8,291 bases of DNA from JBGTKH01 sp041744735 (lineage in GTDB: Bacteria; Planctomycetota; Planctomycetia; Pirellulales; Pirellulaceae), in contig JBGTKH010000132.1 in NCBI GenBank assembly GCA_041744735.1, positions 1 to 8,291 of the forward strand, read 5' to 3'. The notes beneath the pieces were generated by a model. The model ran no database searches. It worked only from the letters and a program-made list of their open reading frames with translations, and was not told the DNA's origin. Shown here piece after piece: positions 1-5,084 of this stretch; positions within the stretch are counted from its first letter, which is position 1; each line of letters opens with the position of its first letter. The translations under genes and the position numbers were made by a program.

Positions 1-1292
1 CGCGCCAGCTTGTGGAAGTCGCTGGTGGGGTTGATGTACCGCACGACGGTGACCAGCGAATCGGGGTTCACTAGTCTTTCGAACGGGACGTAGTGCAGGT
101 CGAGCTGGCCAGAGATCGAGACCATCACGCCGTTCAGCCGCTCTTCGACCAACGCACGATAGGCACCGACGCCCAGTTGGCTGCCCAGCATCACGTCGAA
201 AGCATGCGGCTTGGCGCAGCGTGATTCATAACCGAGTTGCAGACCTGTGACTTTCCGTTTGCGGCCGGACTGCTTGTGATAGGCTTCGGCCACGAGCCTG
301 GAGAACATGCGGCCCAGGTTGACGTGCGAGATCGAGATGTGGCCGTGCTCATCGCGCGGGATGCCTTCCAGGTATTTCATCGGCAGCAATTCCGCCAGCC
401 CTTCGGCCATCACGATCACGCCGAACTCCTTGCGTTCCGCGTCGCGGGCCACCATCGTCTTCACCATGCGGTTTACGACTTTCTCGACCTCCATCACCGG
501 CCGCGTGATGGTTTCGCCAGTCGCAGGATTGGTGTATGTTTCCTCGGCGCGATATTTGTCGCGGATGTCTTCGACACTGACCACAAGGCTGGCTTCGCCG
601 GCAATCGCCGCGCCGTAGGCCAACCAGCCGGCGCTGCGGCCCATGGTTTCGGTCAGGAAGTACGCGCGGCTGGCTTCGGCGTCGTAGAGCAGATTGCGGA
701 TTTCGGCGGCCAGCGTTTCCACGGCCGTGAAATAGCCGAACGTAAAGTCGATGCCCATGTAGTCGTTGTCGATCGTCTTGGGCAAGTGCACGACCGGAAT
801 GCGTTTCGCGTCCGGCGGCAAGCGGTCCTGGAACATTTTGAATTTATTGGCCGTCTTCAGCGTGTCGTCGCCGCCGATCGAGATCAGCGCGTCGACTTCC
901 AGCGAGCAGAGCGCTTCATACACGTGCCGCAACGGCGCGGACAATTCCGGGTCGTCCAGATGCGACGGATGAGCCACGTTCTTGCCGGGATTTGCGCGGG
1001 CCGTGCCGATGATGATGCCTTGCGAATTGCGGGTGCGTTTCAGCACCTTGTGGTCGATCATGATGTAGTCGCGGCCGGCTTCCAGCGGCTGGTCCGCCGT
1101 GTACTTCACCAGATTCGAATAGCCGTGCAGAATGCCCAGCACTTCGATTTCATTACGCAGAAACGACACAGCCGCCGTGGAGATCACCGCGTTGGCCGCC
1201 GGTGCGGGACCGCCGGCAAACAGGATCGCGACCCGTCGCAGTTTGTGCTCGGAACGATTTGATTTCGGTGGACCGGAAAGCGTATCGGACAT
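1..1292 (-). CDS. pfp: 6-phosphofructokinase, pyrophosphate-type, C-terminus cut by window edge
   Basis: This enzyme phosphorylates fructose 6-phosphate to fructose 1,6-bisphosphate in the cytoplasm. The PPi-dependent form is reversible and can serve glycolysis and gluconeogenesis. Translation gives 430 residues before the window ends, and only the C-terminal tail is missing. Visible motifs are the glycine-rich N-terminal loop FAGGPAPAANAV (about 25-36), GGDDT at 140-144, PKTIDND at 171-177 with the catalytic aspartates, and MGRSAGW at 217-223. ATP-dependent enzymes have Gly where this protein has Asp143 and Lys172 (positions 104 and 124 of E. coli PfkA). The Asp plus Lys combination is the known signature of PPi-PFKs, so the phosphoryl donor is inferred to be PPi. 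The ATG at 1290-1292 is supported by a GGAG at 1301-1304, 8 nt upstream. It is separated from accC by 310 bp, so it is probably its own transcription unit. Family assignment is very secure; donor specificity is inferred. Confidence 0.95.
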   Translation of the reverse strand, partial: MSDTLSGPPKSNRSEHKLRRVAILFAGGPAPAANAVISTAAVSFLRNEIEVLGILHGYSNLVKYTADQPLEAGRDYIMIDHKVLKRTRNSQGIIIGTARANPGKNVAHPSHLDDPELSAPLRHVYEALCSLEVDALISIGGDDTLKTANKFKMFQDRLPPDAKRIPVVHLPKTIDNDYMGIDFTFGYFTAVETLAAEIRNLLYDAEASRAYFLTETMGRSAGWLAYGAAIAGEASLVVSVEDIRDKYRAEETYTNPATGETITRPVMEVEKVVNRMVKTMVARDAERKEFGVIVMAEGLAELLPMKYLEGIPRDEHGHISISHVNLGRMFSRLVAEAYHKQSGRKRKVTGLQLGYESRCAKPHAFDVMLGSQLGVGAYRALVEERLNGVMVSISGQLDLHYVPFERLVNPDSLVTVVRYINPTSDFHKLA

Positions 1293-1300
1293 GATTACGG

Positions 1301-1304
1301 CTCC
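1301..1304 (-). promoter_or_regulatory. Shine-Dalgarno site of the phosphofructokinase gene
   Basis: GGAG on the minus strand lies 8 nt before the ATG at 1292. It decides the start, because the frame stays open back to a TAA at 1347-1349 without another convincing ATG and ribosome-binding-site pair. Confidence 0.6.
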
Positions 1305-1343
1305 ACAGCGACATTCGGGACTGAGAGGGACGCCAACCGTTTG

Positions 1344-1372
1344 ATTTTATTTCGCGCTGCGGCAGACGCCAA
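1344..1372 (-). promoter_or_regulatory. Candidate sigma70-type promoter for the phosphofructokinase gene
   Basis: On the minus strand TTGGCG (1367-1372) and TAAAAT (1344-1349) are separated by 17 bp. They match the -35 and -10 consensus at 4/6 and 5/6 positions and would give a 5' leader of about 45 nt. This is consensus matching only; planctomycete promoters are poorly defined. Confidence 0.3.
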
Positions 1373-1411
1373 GCCGATACGAATACAATTCGTCGCGGGC
1401 ATTGCAAAACC

Positions 1412-1456
1412 GTAGCCGAAGTTGTGAAACTTCGGCATTCTCACGAATCCCACTGT
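1412..1456 (+). repeat. 45-bp palindromic repeat, decayed copy
   Basis: This copy matches the perfect copies at 3588-3632, 7573-7617 and 7630-7674 in 40 of 45 positions. The first hairpin (GTAG head, stem CCGAAGTT, loop GTGA, stem AACTTCGG; 1412-1435) is intact. All five differences fall in the second half. They put two mismatches in its stem and turn the terminal CTAC into CTGT. The left flank GGGCATTGCAAAACC (1397-1411) also resembles the flank of the truncated copy at 7553, so the mobilised unit may extend further left than 45 bp. Confidence 0.85.
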
Positions 1457-1510
1457 CCGTCGTCAGCGAATCGATTCGCCTGAAGGGATGATCCGCCGCC
1501 AGTATTAAGC

Positions 1511-1612
1511 GATTAAGGTTTCGCACGCGGCATTGCGACTTGACAGTAGCGGAACGGCGCAAGCCGTCCGGTGAACCGTGTGATTGAGGTTTGCAAGCGG
1601 CGTTACGGCTTG
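1511..1612. repeat. Imperfect 31-bp direct repeat pair overlapping the accC 3' end
   Basis: The stretch 1511-1541 (GATTAAGGTTTCGCACGCGG onward) resembles 1582-1612 (GATTGAGGTTTGCAAGCGG onward), with roughly 80% identity and one gap. The copy at 1582-1612 includes the last codons and TAA stop of accC. The repeats sit either side of the GTAG hairpin at 1546-1570. This could be a decayed partial duplication of the gene end, or two copies of a wider repeat family. Confidence 0.5.
1546..1570 (+). repeat. GTAG-headed hairpin with GCAA loop downstream of accC
   Basis: GTAG (1546-1549) is followed by CGGA, a bulged A, CGGC, the loop GCAA (1559-1562), and GCCGTCCG. This makes an 8-bp stem with one bulge. 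It lies about 32 bp past the accC stop. It has the GTAG-plus-hairpin layout of the REP-like repeats elsewhere in the window but a different stem sequence. On the accC transcript it could stabilise or terminate the 3' end, although no U-tract follows. Confidence 0.6.
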
Positions 1613-2952
1613 TTGAGCAGCGTGCGTTCGACGAAGCCCGTGTCTACCCAACCGTCGGCGAACGTCGAGTGATTGAGAACCTTCTTGTGAAACAGCGCCG
1701 TGGTGGCGATGCCTTCGATGCGCAGTTCGTCGAGCGCCCGCAGCATACAGGCGATGGCTTCGGCGCGCGTCGGCTGGTGCACGATCAATTTGCCGATCAT
1801 CGAATCGTAATGAGGCGGCACGGTGTAGCCGGCGTGGGCGTGTGAATCGAACCGCACGCCATAGCCGCCGGGGACGAACATCTTCTCGATGCGGCCGGGA
1901 CAGGGCTGGAAGTTGCGATCGGGGTTTTCGGCGTTGATGCGGCACTCGATGGCCACGCCGCGATGTACGATGTCGCTTTGCGAAAACGGCAGCGCCTGTC
2001 CCGAGGCCACCGCGAATTGGGCTTTGATCAAGTCAATGCCGGTAACCATCTCGGTCACCGGATGTTCGACCTGAATGCGGGCGTTGACTTCGATAAAGTA
2101 GAAATTGTTCTCCTGATCGACGATGAACTCGACTGTGCCGGCGTTGGTGTAGTTGGCCTTCTTCAACAGCCGCACGGCCGACTCACACATCGCGTTGCGC
2201 GTCTCTTCGGGCAAGTTCGGAGCGGGGCTCTCTTCGATCAGCTTCTGATGCCGCCGCTGCGTCGAACAATCGCGTTCCCAGAGATGCAGGACGTTGCCAT
2301 GCTGATCGGCGATCATTTGCACTTCGACGTGTCGCGGCCGCTCGACGTACTTCTCTAAATACACGCCGGCGTTGCCGAACGCGGCTTGAGCTTCGGCGCG
2401 GGCTTGTTGCAGCGCGACTTTCAACGTCAGGTCGTTGGCTGCCACACGCATGCCCTTGCCGCCGCCGCCTGCTGTGGCCTTGATCAGCACGGGAAAACCG
2501 ATCTCGCGAGCGACACGGACGGCTTCGCTTTCGTCTTCGATCAACCCGCCGCTGCCGGGCACCACGGGCACGTTGGCCGAGCGAGCCATCGCGCGGGCTT
2601 TGTTCTTGTCACCCAGCATATCCATCGCTTCGGGCAGCGGGCCGATGAAGTCAATATTGCAGCTTCGACAGACTTCGTTGAAGTGCGAATTCTCCGCTAG
2701 AAAGCCGTAGCCGGGATGAATCGCCTCGACGTTGCCCACCTCCGCCGCGCTGATCACCTGGTCGATCTTCAGGTAGCTTTGCGACGACTTGGCCGGGCCG
2801 ATGCAGTAAGCTTCGTCCGCCAGTTCCAAATACGCGCTGCCTCGATCGGCCTCGCTGAACACGGCTACCGTCTCAATGCCCAGTTCCCGGCAGGCGCGGA
2901 TGATTCGCAGAGCAATCTCGCCGCGGTTGGCTATCAGGATGCGGTTGTACAT
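1603..2952 (-). CDS. accC: Acetyl-CoA carboxylase, biotin carboxylase subunit
   Basis: This subunit carries out the ATP-dependent carboxylation of biotin on BCCP, the first half-reaction of acetyl-CoA carboxylase in fatty acid synthesis. The protein is 449 residues, the same length as E. coli AccC, and aligns from end to end. It opens with MYNRILIANRGEIALR and has the ATP-grasp glycine loop KATAGGGGKGMRV at 158-170. Catalytic and ATP- or metal-binding residues are in place: Lys116, Lys158, His208, Lys237, Glu275, Glu288, Asn290, Arg292, Glu296 and Arg338. EVNARIQVEHPVTEM replaces the usual EMNTRIQVEHPVTEM, a mild change. The gene starts 85 bp after accB, and the gap is almost entirely a heptamer-built inverted repeat. 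No Shine-Dalgarno is visible before the ATG; the four bases preceding it are CCCC, directly next to the repeat arm. Translation may therefore depend on coupling or on another initiation mode. Confidence 0.98.
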   Translation of the reverse strand: MYNRILIANRGEIALRIIRACRELGIETVAVFSEADRGSAYLELADEAYCIGPAKSSQSYLKIDQVISAAEVGNVEAIHPGYGFLAENSHFNEVCRSCNIDFIGPLPEAMDMLGDKNKARAMARSANVPVVPGSGGLIEDESEAVRVAREIGFPVLIKATAGGGGKGMRVAANDLTLKVALQQARAEAQAAFGNAGVYLEKYVERPRHVEVQMIADQHGNVLHLWERDCSTQRRHQKLIEESPAPNLPEETRNAMCESAVRLLKKANYTNAGTVEFIVDQENNFYFIEVNARIQVEHPVTEMVTGIDLIKAQFAVASGQALPFSQSDIVHRGVAIECRINAENPDRNFQPCPGRIEKMFVPGGYGVRFDSHAHAGYTVPPHYDSMIGKLIVHQPTRAEAIACMLRALDELRIEGIATTALFHKKVLNHSTFADGWVDTGFVERTLLNKP

Positions 2953-2955
2953 GGG

Positions 2956-3035
2956 GAATTACGAATTACGAATTACAAATTACAAATGACGAAAACGTCT
3001 GAGTTTCGTAATTCGTAATTCGTAATTTGAAATTC
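2956..3035. repeat. Heptamer tandem repeats forming a 20-bp perfect inverted repeat between accB and accC
   Basis: Five tandem heptamers run from 2956 to 2990: GAATTAC three times, then AAATTAC, then AAATGAC. They face GTAATTC, GTAATTC, GTAATTT and GAAATTC at 3008-3035. The segments 2957-2976 and 3008-3027 are perfectly complementary over 20 bp around a 31-nt loop, which itself holds a small GACG-AAAA-CGTC hairpin (2988-2999). In the transcript the stem ends 4 nt before the accC ATG. It is AT-rich, unlike the flanking genes. It may be an interspersed short tandem repeat or a local regulator of accC. Confidence 0.85.
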
Positions 3036-3037
3036 TC

Positions 3038-3541
3038 TCACTTGCTGGTGTCGATCTTGAACAGCGGTTTGCCGAATTCGACGGGCTCTTCGTTGTCGGC
3101 TAACACGGCGACGACTTCTCCGGAGACTTCGGCCGGGATTTCGTTGAAGACCTTCATGGCCTCGATGACGCAGACGACGGTCGTGTCCTTCTGCACCCGG
3201 TCGCCGACCTTAACGAAGTTGGCGGCGTTGGGATTCGGCTTCAAGTAGAAGGTGCCCACCATCGGGCTCTTCATCGTGTAGATGTTCGCCCCTTCGGCAG
3301 CCGGAGCTGGCGCGGCAGATGAAGCGGCCGGTGCCGCGGGCGCTGCGGGGGCGGGCATCGCTTGCATCGCCGGTTGAGCGACGAATCGCGGCGCATCCAA
3401 ATCGCCCCGCCGCAAGCGAATGCGCTGGTCGGATTGCCGCAGGTCGATTTCGCTCAGGTCGTGATCTTTCATCAACTCGACCAAGCGCAGAATTCTTTCT
3501 ACGTCGAATACTTCGCCCGAGCCTGGCTCAGAGCTGCTCAT
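3038..3541 (-). CDS. accB: Acetyl-CoA carboxylase, biotin carboxyl carrier protein (BCCP)
   Basis: BCCP is the mobile biotin carrier that shuttles carboxyl groups between biotin carboxylase and carboxyltransferase. The 167-residue protein has three parts. An N-terminal helical segment (about 10-47) includes the family-like pattern DHDLSEIDLRQSDQRIRLRRG. A Pro/Ala-rich linker follows at 55-84. The biotinyl domain spans 88-165. The biotin-acceptor site is EAMKVFNEI with Lys130; the usual sequence is EAMKMMNEI. The SPMVGTFY start (92-99) and the thumb insertion about 100-109 are typical of true BCCPs and argue against a lipoyl or other carboxylase domain. The ATG at 3541 has a GGAG 7 nt upstream. 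It lies 102 bp after the peptidase gene and 85 bp before accC, consistent with an accBC transcription unit. Confidence 0.97.
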   Translation of the reverse strand: MSSSEPGSGEVFDVERILRLVELMKDHDLSEIDLRQSDQRIRLRRGDLDAPRFVAQPAMQAMPAPAAPAAPAASSAAPAPAAEGANIYTMKSPMVGTFYLKPNPNAANFVKVGDRVQKDTTVVCVIEAMKVFNEIPAEVSGEVVAVLADNEEPVEFGKPLFKIDTSK

Positions 3542-3548
3542 CGGACGT

Positions 3549-3552
3549 CTCC
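3549..3552 (-). promoter_or_regulatory. Shine-Dalgarno site of accB
   Basis: GGAG on the minus strand lies 7 nt before the accB ATG and supports that start. accC has no comparable site. Confidence 0.65.
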
Positions 3553-3553
3553 G

Positions 3554-3583
3554 ATTCTATCTGGTTCCTAGACGATCTTTCAA
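3554..3583 (-). promoter_or_regulatory. Candidate promoter for accBC, with -35 in a repeat flank
   Basis: On the minus strand TTGAAA (3578-3583) and TAGAAT (3554-3559) are spaced 18 bp, each 5/6 to the sigma70 consensus. The -35 hexamer is part of the conserved left flank of the 45-bp repeat. A start at the usual distance would fall about 5-7 nt before the accB ATG, giving a nearly leaderless mRNA and losing the Shine-Dalgarno, which argues against it. Confidence 0.25.
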
Positions 3584-3587
3584 AAGC

Positions 3588-3632
3588 GTAGCCGAAGTTG
3601 TGAAACTTCGGAATTCTCACGAATTCCGCTAC
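3588..3632 (+). repeat. 45-bp palindromic repeat, perfect copy between the peptidase gene and accB
   Basis: The repeat consists of two overlapping inverted halves sharing CGG. The first is GTAG, stem CCGAAGTT, loop GTGA, stem AACTTCGG. Read on the other strand, the second is GTAG, stem CGGAATTC, loop GTGA, stem GAATTCCG. It ends 11 bp from the peptidase stop codon, so it lies in that gene's 3' untranslated region or in the accB promoter region. Function is unknown; the layout resembles REP/BIME elements. Confidence 0.9.
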
Positions 3633-3643
3633 TGAAATGTCCT

Positions 3644-4735
3644 CTATGCAATCACACTATCCGCAAACTCTTTGGGGACGCTGGTGAGCACTTCGTGGCC
3701 GGTCTTGGTGACCAGCACGTCGTCCTCGATCCGCACGCCACCCCAACCGGGCAAATAGATTCCGGGTTCAACAGTTACCACCATGCCAGCTTTGAGCGGC
3801 CGCTTCTGGTCCATGGCCAGTCGTGGCGACTCGTGAATTTCCTGGCCGATGCCATGCCCCAAACCGTGGCCGAAATGTTTTCCATGTCCCGCGTTGCCGA
3901 TCACGTCGCGGGCGACCTTGTCCACGTCGCACATCAGCACGCCGGGCTTGATCGCCGCGATCGCTTGACGCTGGGCCGTCAACACAACTTCATATATACG
4001 CTGGAGTTTGGGCGGAATTTTAGCGGTCACCAGCACCCGCGTCAAGTCACTAACATAAAGCTGCCCTTTGGCGCCCCAGTCGATCAGCACGAAGTTGCTC
4101 TCGCCGATCTTGCGACGGCTAGGCCGAGCGTGCGGCAGTGCGGCCCGCGGCCCGACGGCGACGATGGGTGGAAAACTGCTGCATTTGCCTCCGAACAGGC
4201 GAATCTGGTGCTCGAGGTTGTCGCCGACTTCCTTCTCGGTCTGCTCCGGCCGCAAGGCCGCTTTGATGACGGCAAAGGCCCGCTCGGCACATTCAATGGC
4301 GAGGCGGATTTCAGCCACTTCGTCCTTGTCCTTGATCTCACGCAGCTCTTCCGCGAGTCCGTTTGTGGGGACCAAGCTAACGTCGGGAACCTTCTCGCCG
4401 ATTTGCTGATACAGGGCCAGCGTCATCGAGGCCGCTTCGACCGCCAGTTTCCCCGGCTTGGACTGTTTGATGACCTGCTCGACCATATCGATCATCTTCA
4501 CGCCCGGCTGGCGAACCGCGAGTTCCAAACTCGGACATTCTTCTTCCAACTGCGTTGTATACCGCGGATCGGTGATCAGGATTTCGCCCGCGGGCAGCAG
4601 CAACAGGTAACTGTCGTCGCCGGTGAATCCCGTCAGATAAGTGACGTTGGTGAAGTTCGTGATCAGGATCGAATCCGCGTCGGCCTTGCGGACCAGCCGC
4701 CGCAGTTTGTCGCGTCGTTGTTCGAAGTCAGGCAT
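3644..4735 (-). CDS. Xaa-Pro aminopeptidase or dipeptidase (peptidase family M24B)
   Basis: This is a cytoplasmic metallopeptidase that cleaves X-Pro bonds, with a pita-bread catalytic fold. From the ATG at 4735 the protein is 363 residues, a usual length. The N-terminal creatinase-like domain (about 1-125) includes NFTNVTYLTGFTGDDSYLL. The catalytic domain keeps all five metal ligands: Asp219 (LIDWGA), Asp230 (VSDLTR), His294 (GLGHGIG), Glu323 (TVEPGIY) and Glu337 (RIEDD). The supporting His202 (LPHARPS) is also present. The frame is open further upstream to a TTG at 4822, but those 29 residues run into intergenic repeat sequence and do not look like the family. No clear ribosome-binding site supports either start. 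The gene lies upstream of accB, as yqhT does in Bacillus subtilis, but without the intervening efp. Aminopeptidase P and prolidase-like members cannot be told apart here. Confidence 0.93.
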   Translation of the reverse strand: MPDFEQRRDKLRRLVRKADADSILITNFTNVTYLTGFTGDDSYLLLLPAGEILITDPRYTTQLEEECPSLELAVRQPGVKMIDMVEQVIKQSKPGKLAVEAASMTLALYQQIGEKVPDVSLVPTNGLAEELREIKDKDEVAEIRLAIECAERAFAVIKAALRPEQTEKEVGDNLEHQIRLFGGKCSSFPPIVAVGPRAALPHARPSRRKIGESNFVLIDWGAKGQLYVSDLTRVLVTAKIPPKLQRIYEVVLTAQRQAIAAIKPGVLMCDVDKVARDVIGNAGHGKHFGHGLGHGIGQEIHESPRLAMDQKRPLKAGMVVTVEPGIYLPGWGGVRIEDDVLVTKTGHEVLTSVPKEFADSVIA

Positions 4736-5080
4736 GTGCAATGAATCGGTAAGGTTAGCTATCGCAGGAAACGCGGAGTTGAGAATTGCTAACACGTTGG
4801 GCGTTGATTGGCAAGGGCGCAAGTAGGACGGATTGCCAATCCGTCCGCATCAGAGCCGTGATACTGTACCGTGTGGAAACGATCACATGACGTGAGGGAC
4901 GGATTGCCAATCCGTCCTACGGGTTGAGATCGCGTTGGCAAAGATTAGCCCTAGTGCTTCGTCAAAATTAAAAAGTGGGGTAAGCATCCTGCTTGCCAAT
5001 CCGATATTCGTCCCAGAAACGCAAGCTGGAAGCTTACGCCACGCAGTTTGCCAACCCTAAAACCAAGCTTTGACAAAGCA
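4736..5080. other. 345-bp intergenic region between the sensor gene and the peptidase gene
   Basis: No gene is seen. In transcription order it holds most of a CTAG-bounded MITE-like element (4951-5084), a 30-bp spacer, and a pair of 10-bp-stem palindromes (4823-4920). Next to the peptidase gene is about 85 bp of unique sequence. Within that, TTGCCA (4809-4814) and TAGCAA (4786-4791) at 17-bp spacing form only a weak promoter candidate. Confidence 0.55.
4823..4920. repeat. Paired GTAG/CTAC-bounded palindromes
   Basis: Two identical palindromes, each GGACGGATTG, one C, then CAATCCGTCC, lie at 4826-4846 and 4897-4917, with a 50-bp unrelated spacer. The first is headed by GTAG (4823-4826) and the second ends in CTAC (4917-4920). 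The whole unit is therefore an inverted pair, as in the other repeat families here. Each forms a stem of about 9-10 bp. The arrangement resembles a BIME (paired REP sequences). Confidence 0.75.
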
Positions 5081-5084
5081 CTAG
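4951..5084. mobile_element. MITE-like non-coding element with CTAG ends, overlapping a stop codon
   Basis: The ends are 16-bp inverted repeats, CTAGTGCTTCGTCAAA (4951-4966) and TTTGACAAAGCACTAG (5069-5084), matching at 15 of 16 positions. CTAG at both tips could be a 4-bp target duplication around 12-bp inverted repeats, or part of the repeats. Inside are two further inverted hairpins, GTAAGCATCCTGCTTGC (4980-4996) and GCAAGCTGGAAGCTTAC (5021-5037), with a compensatory A-T/T-A exchange in the stem. There is no coding capacity. The right CTAG supplies the TAG stop of the sensor gene. Confidence 0.65.

Larger units (their letters stand above)
1293..1602. other. 310-bp intergenic region between accC and the phosphofructokinase gene
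   Basis: No convincing gene is seen on either strand; the small open frames here lack ribosome-binding sites and recognisable content. In transcription order the gap holds part of a 31-bp imperfect direct repeat that begins in the end of accC, a GTAG-headed hairpin (1546-1570), the second copy of that direct repeat (1511-1541), a decayed copy of the 45-bp palindromic repeat (1412-1456), and a candidate promoter. No strong U-tract terminator was seen. Confidence 0.6.

Noticed and set aside
237..1262. Long plus-strand open frame of 341 codons
   Set aside because: It lies antisense to the phosphofructokinase, whose minus-strand translation has all family motifs. The plus-strand product is His/Arg-rich with no recognisable domain, as expected of a shadow in GC-rich coding DNA.
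1546..1570. Intrinsic terminator of accC
   Set aside because: The hairpin is good but no run of T follows on the minus strand, so classical intrinsic termination is not supported.
1505..1945. Minus-strand open frame of 146 codons overlapping the accC end
   Set aside because: It is in another frame of accC, Arg-rich and without family resemblance. accC itself aligns to its full normal length.
3695..4744. Long plus-strand open frame of 349 codons
   Set aside because: It is antisense to the M24B peptidase, which retains all five metal ligands on the minus strand. The plus-strand translation has no domain and an atypical His/Gln/Asp-rich composition.
4736..4822. N-terminal extension of the peptidase to a TTG at 4822
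   Set aside because: The extra 29 residues run back to the edge of the palindrome pair, do not resemble the family N-terminus, and would need a rare start without a ribosome-binding site.
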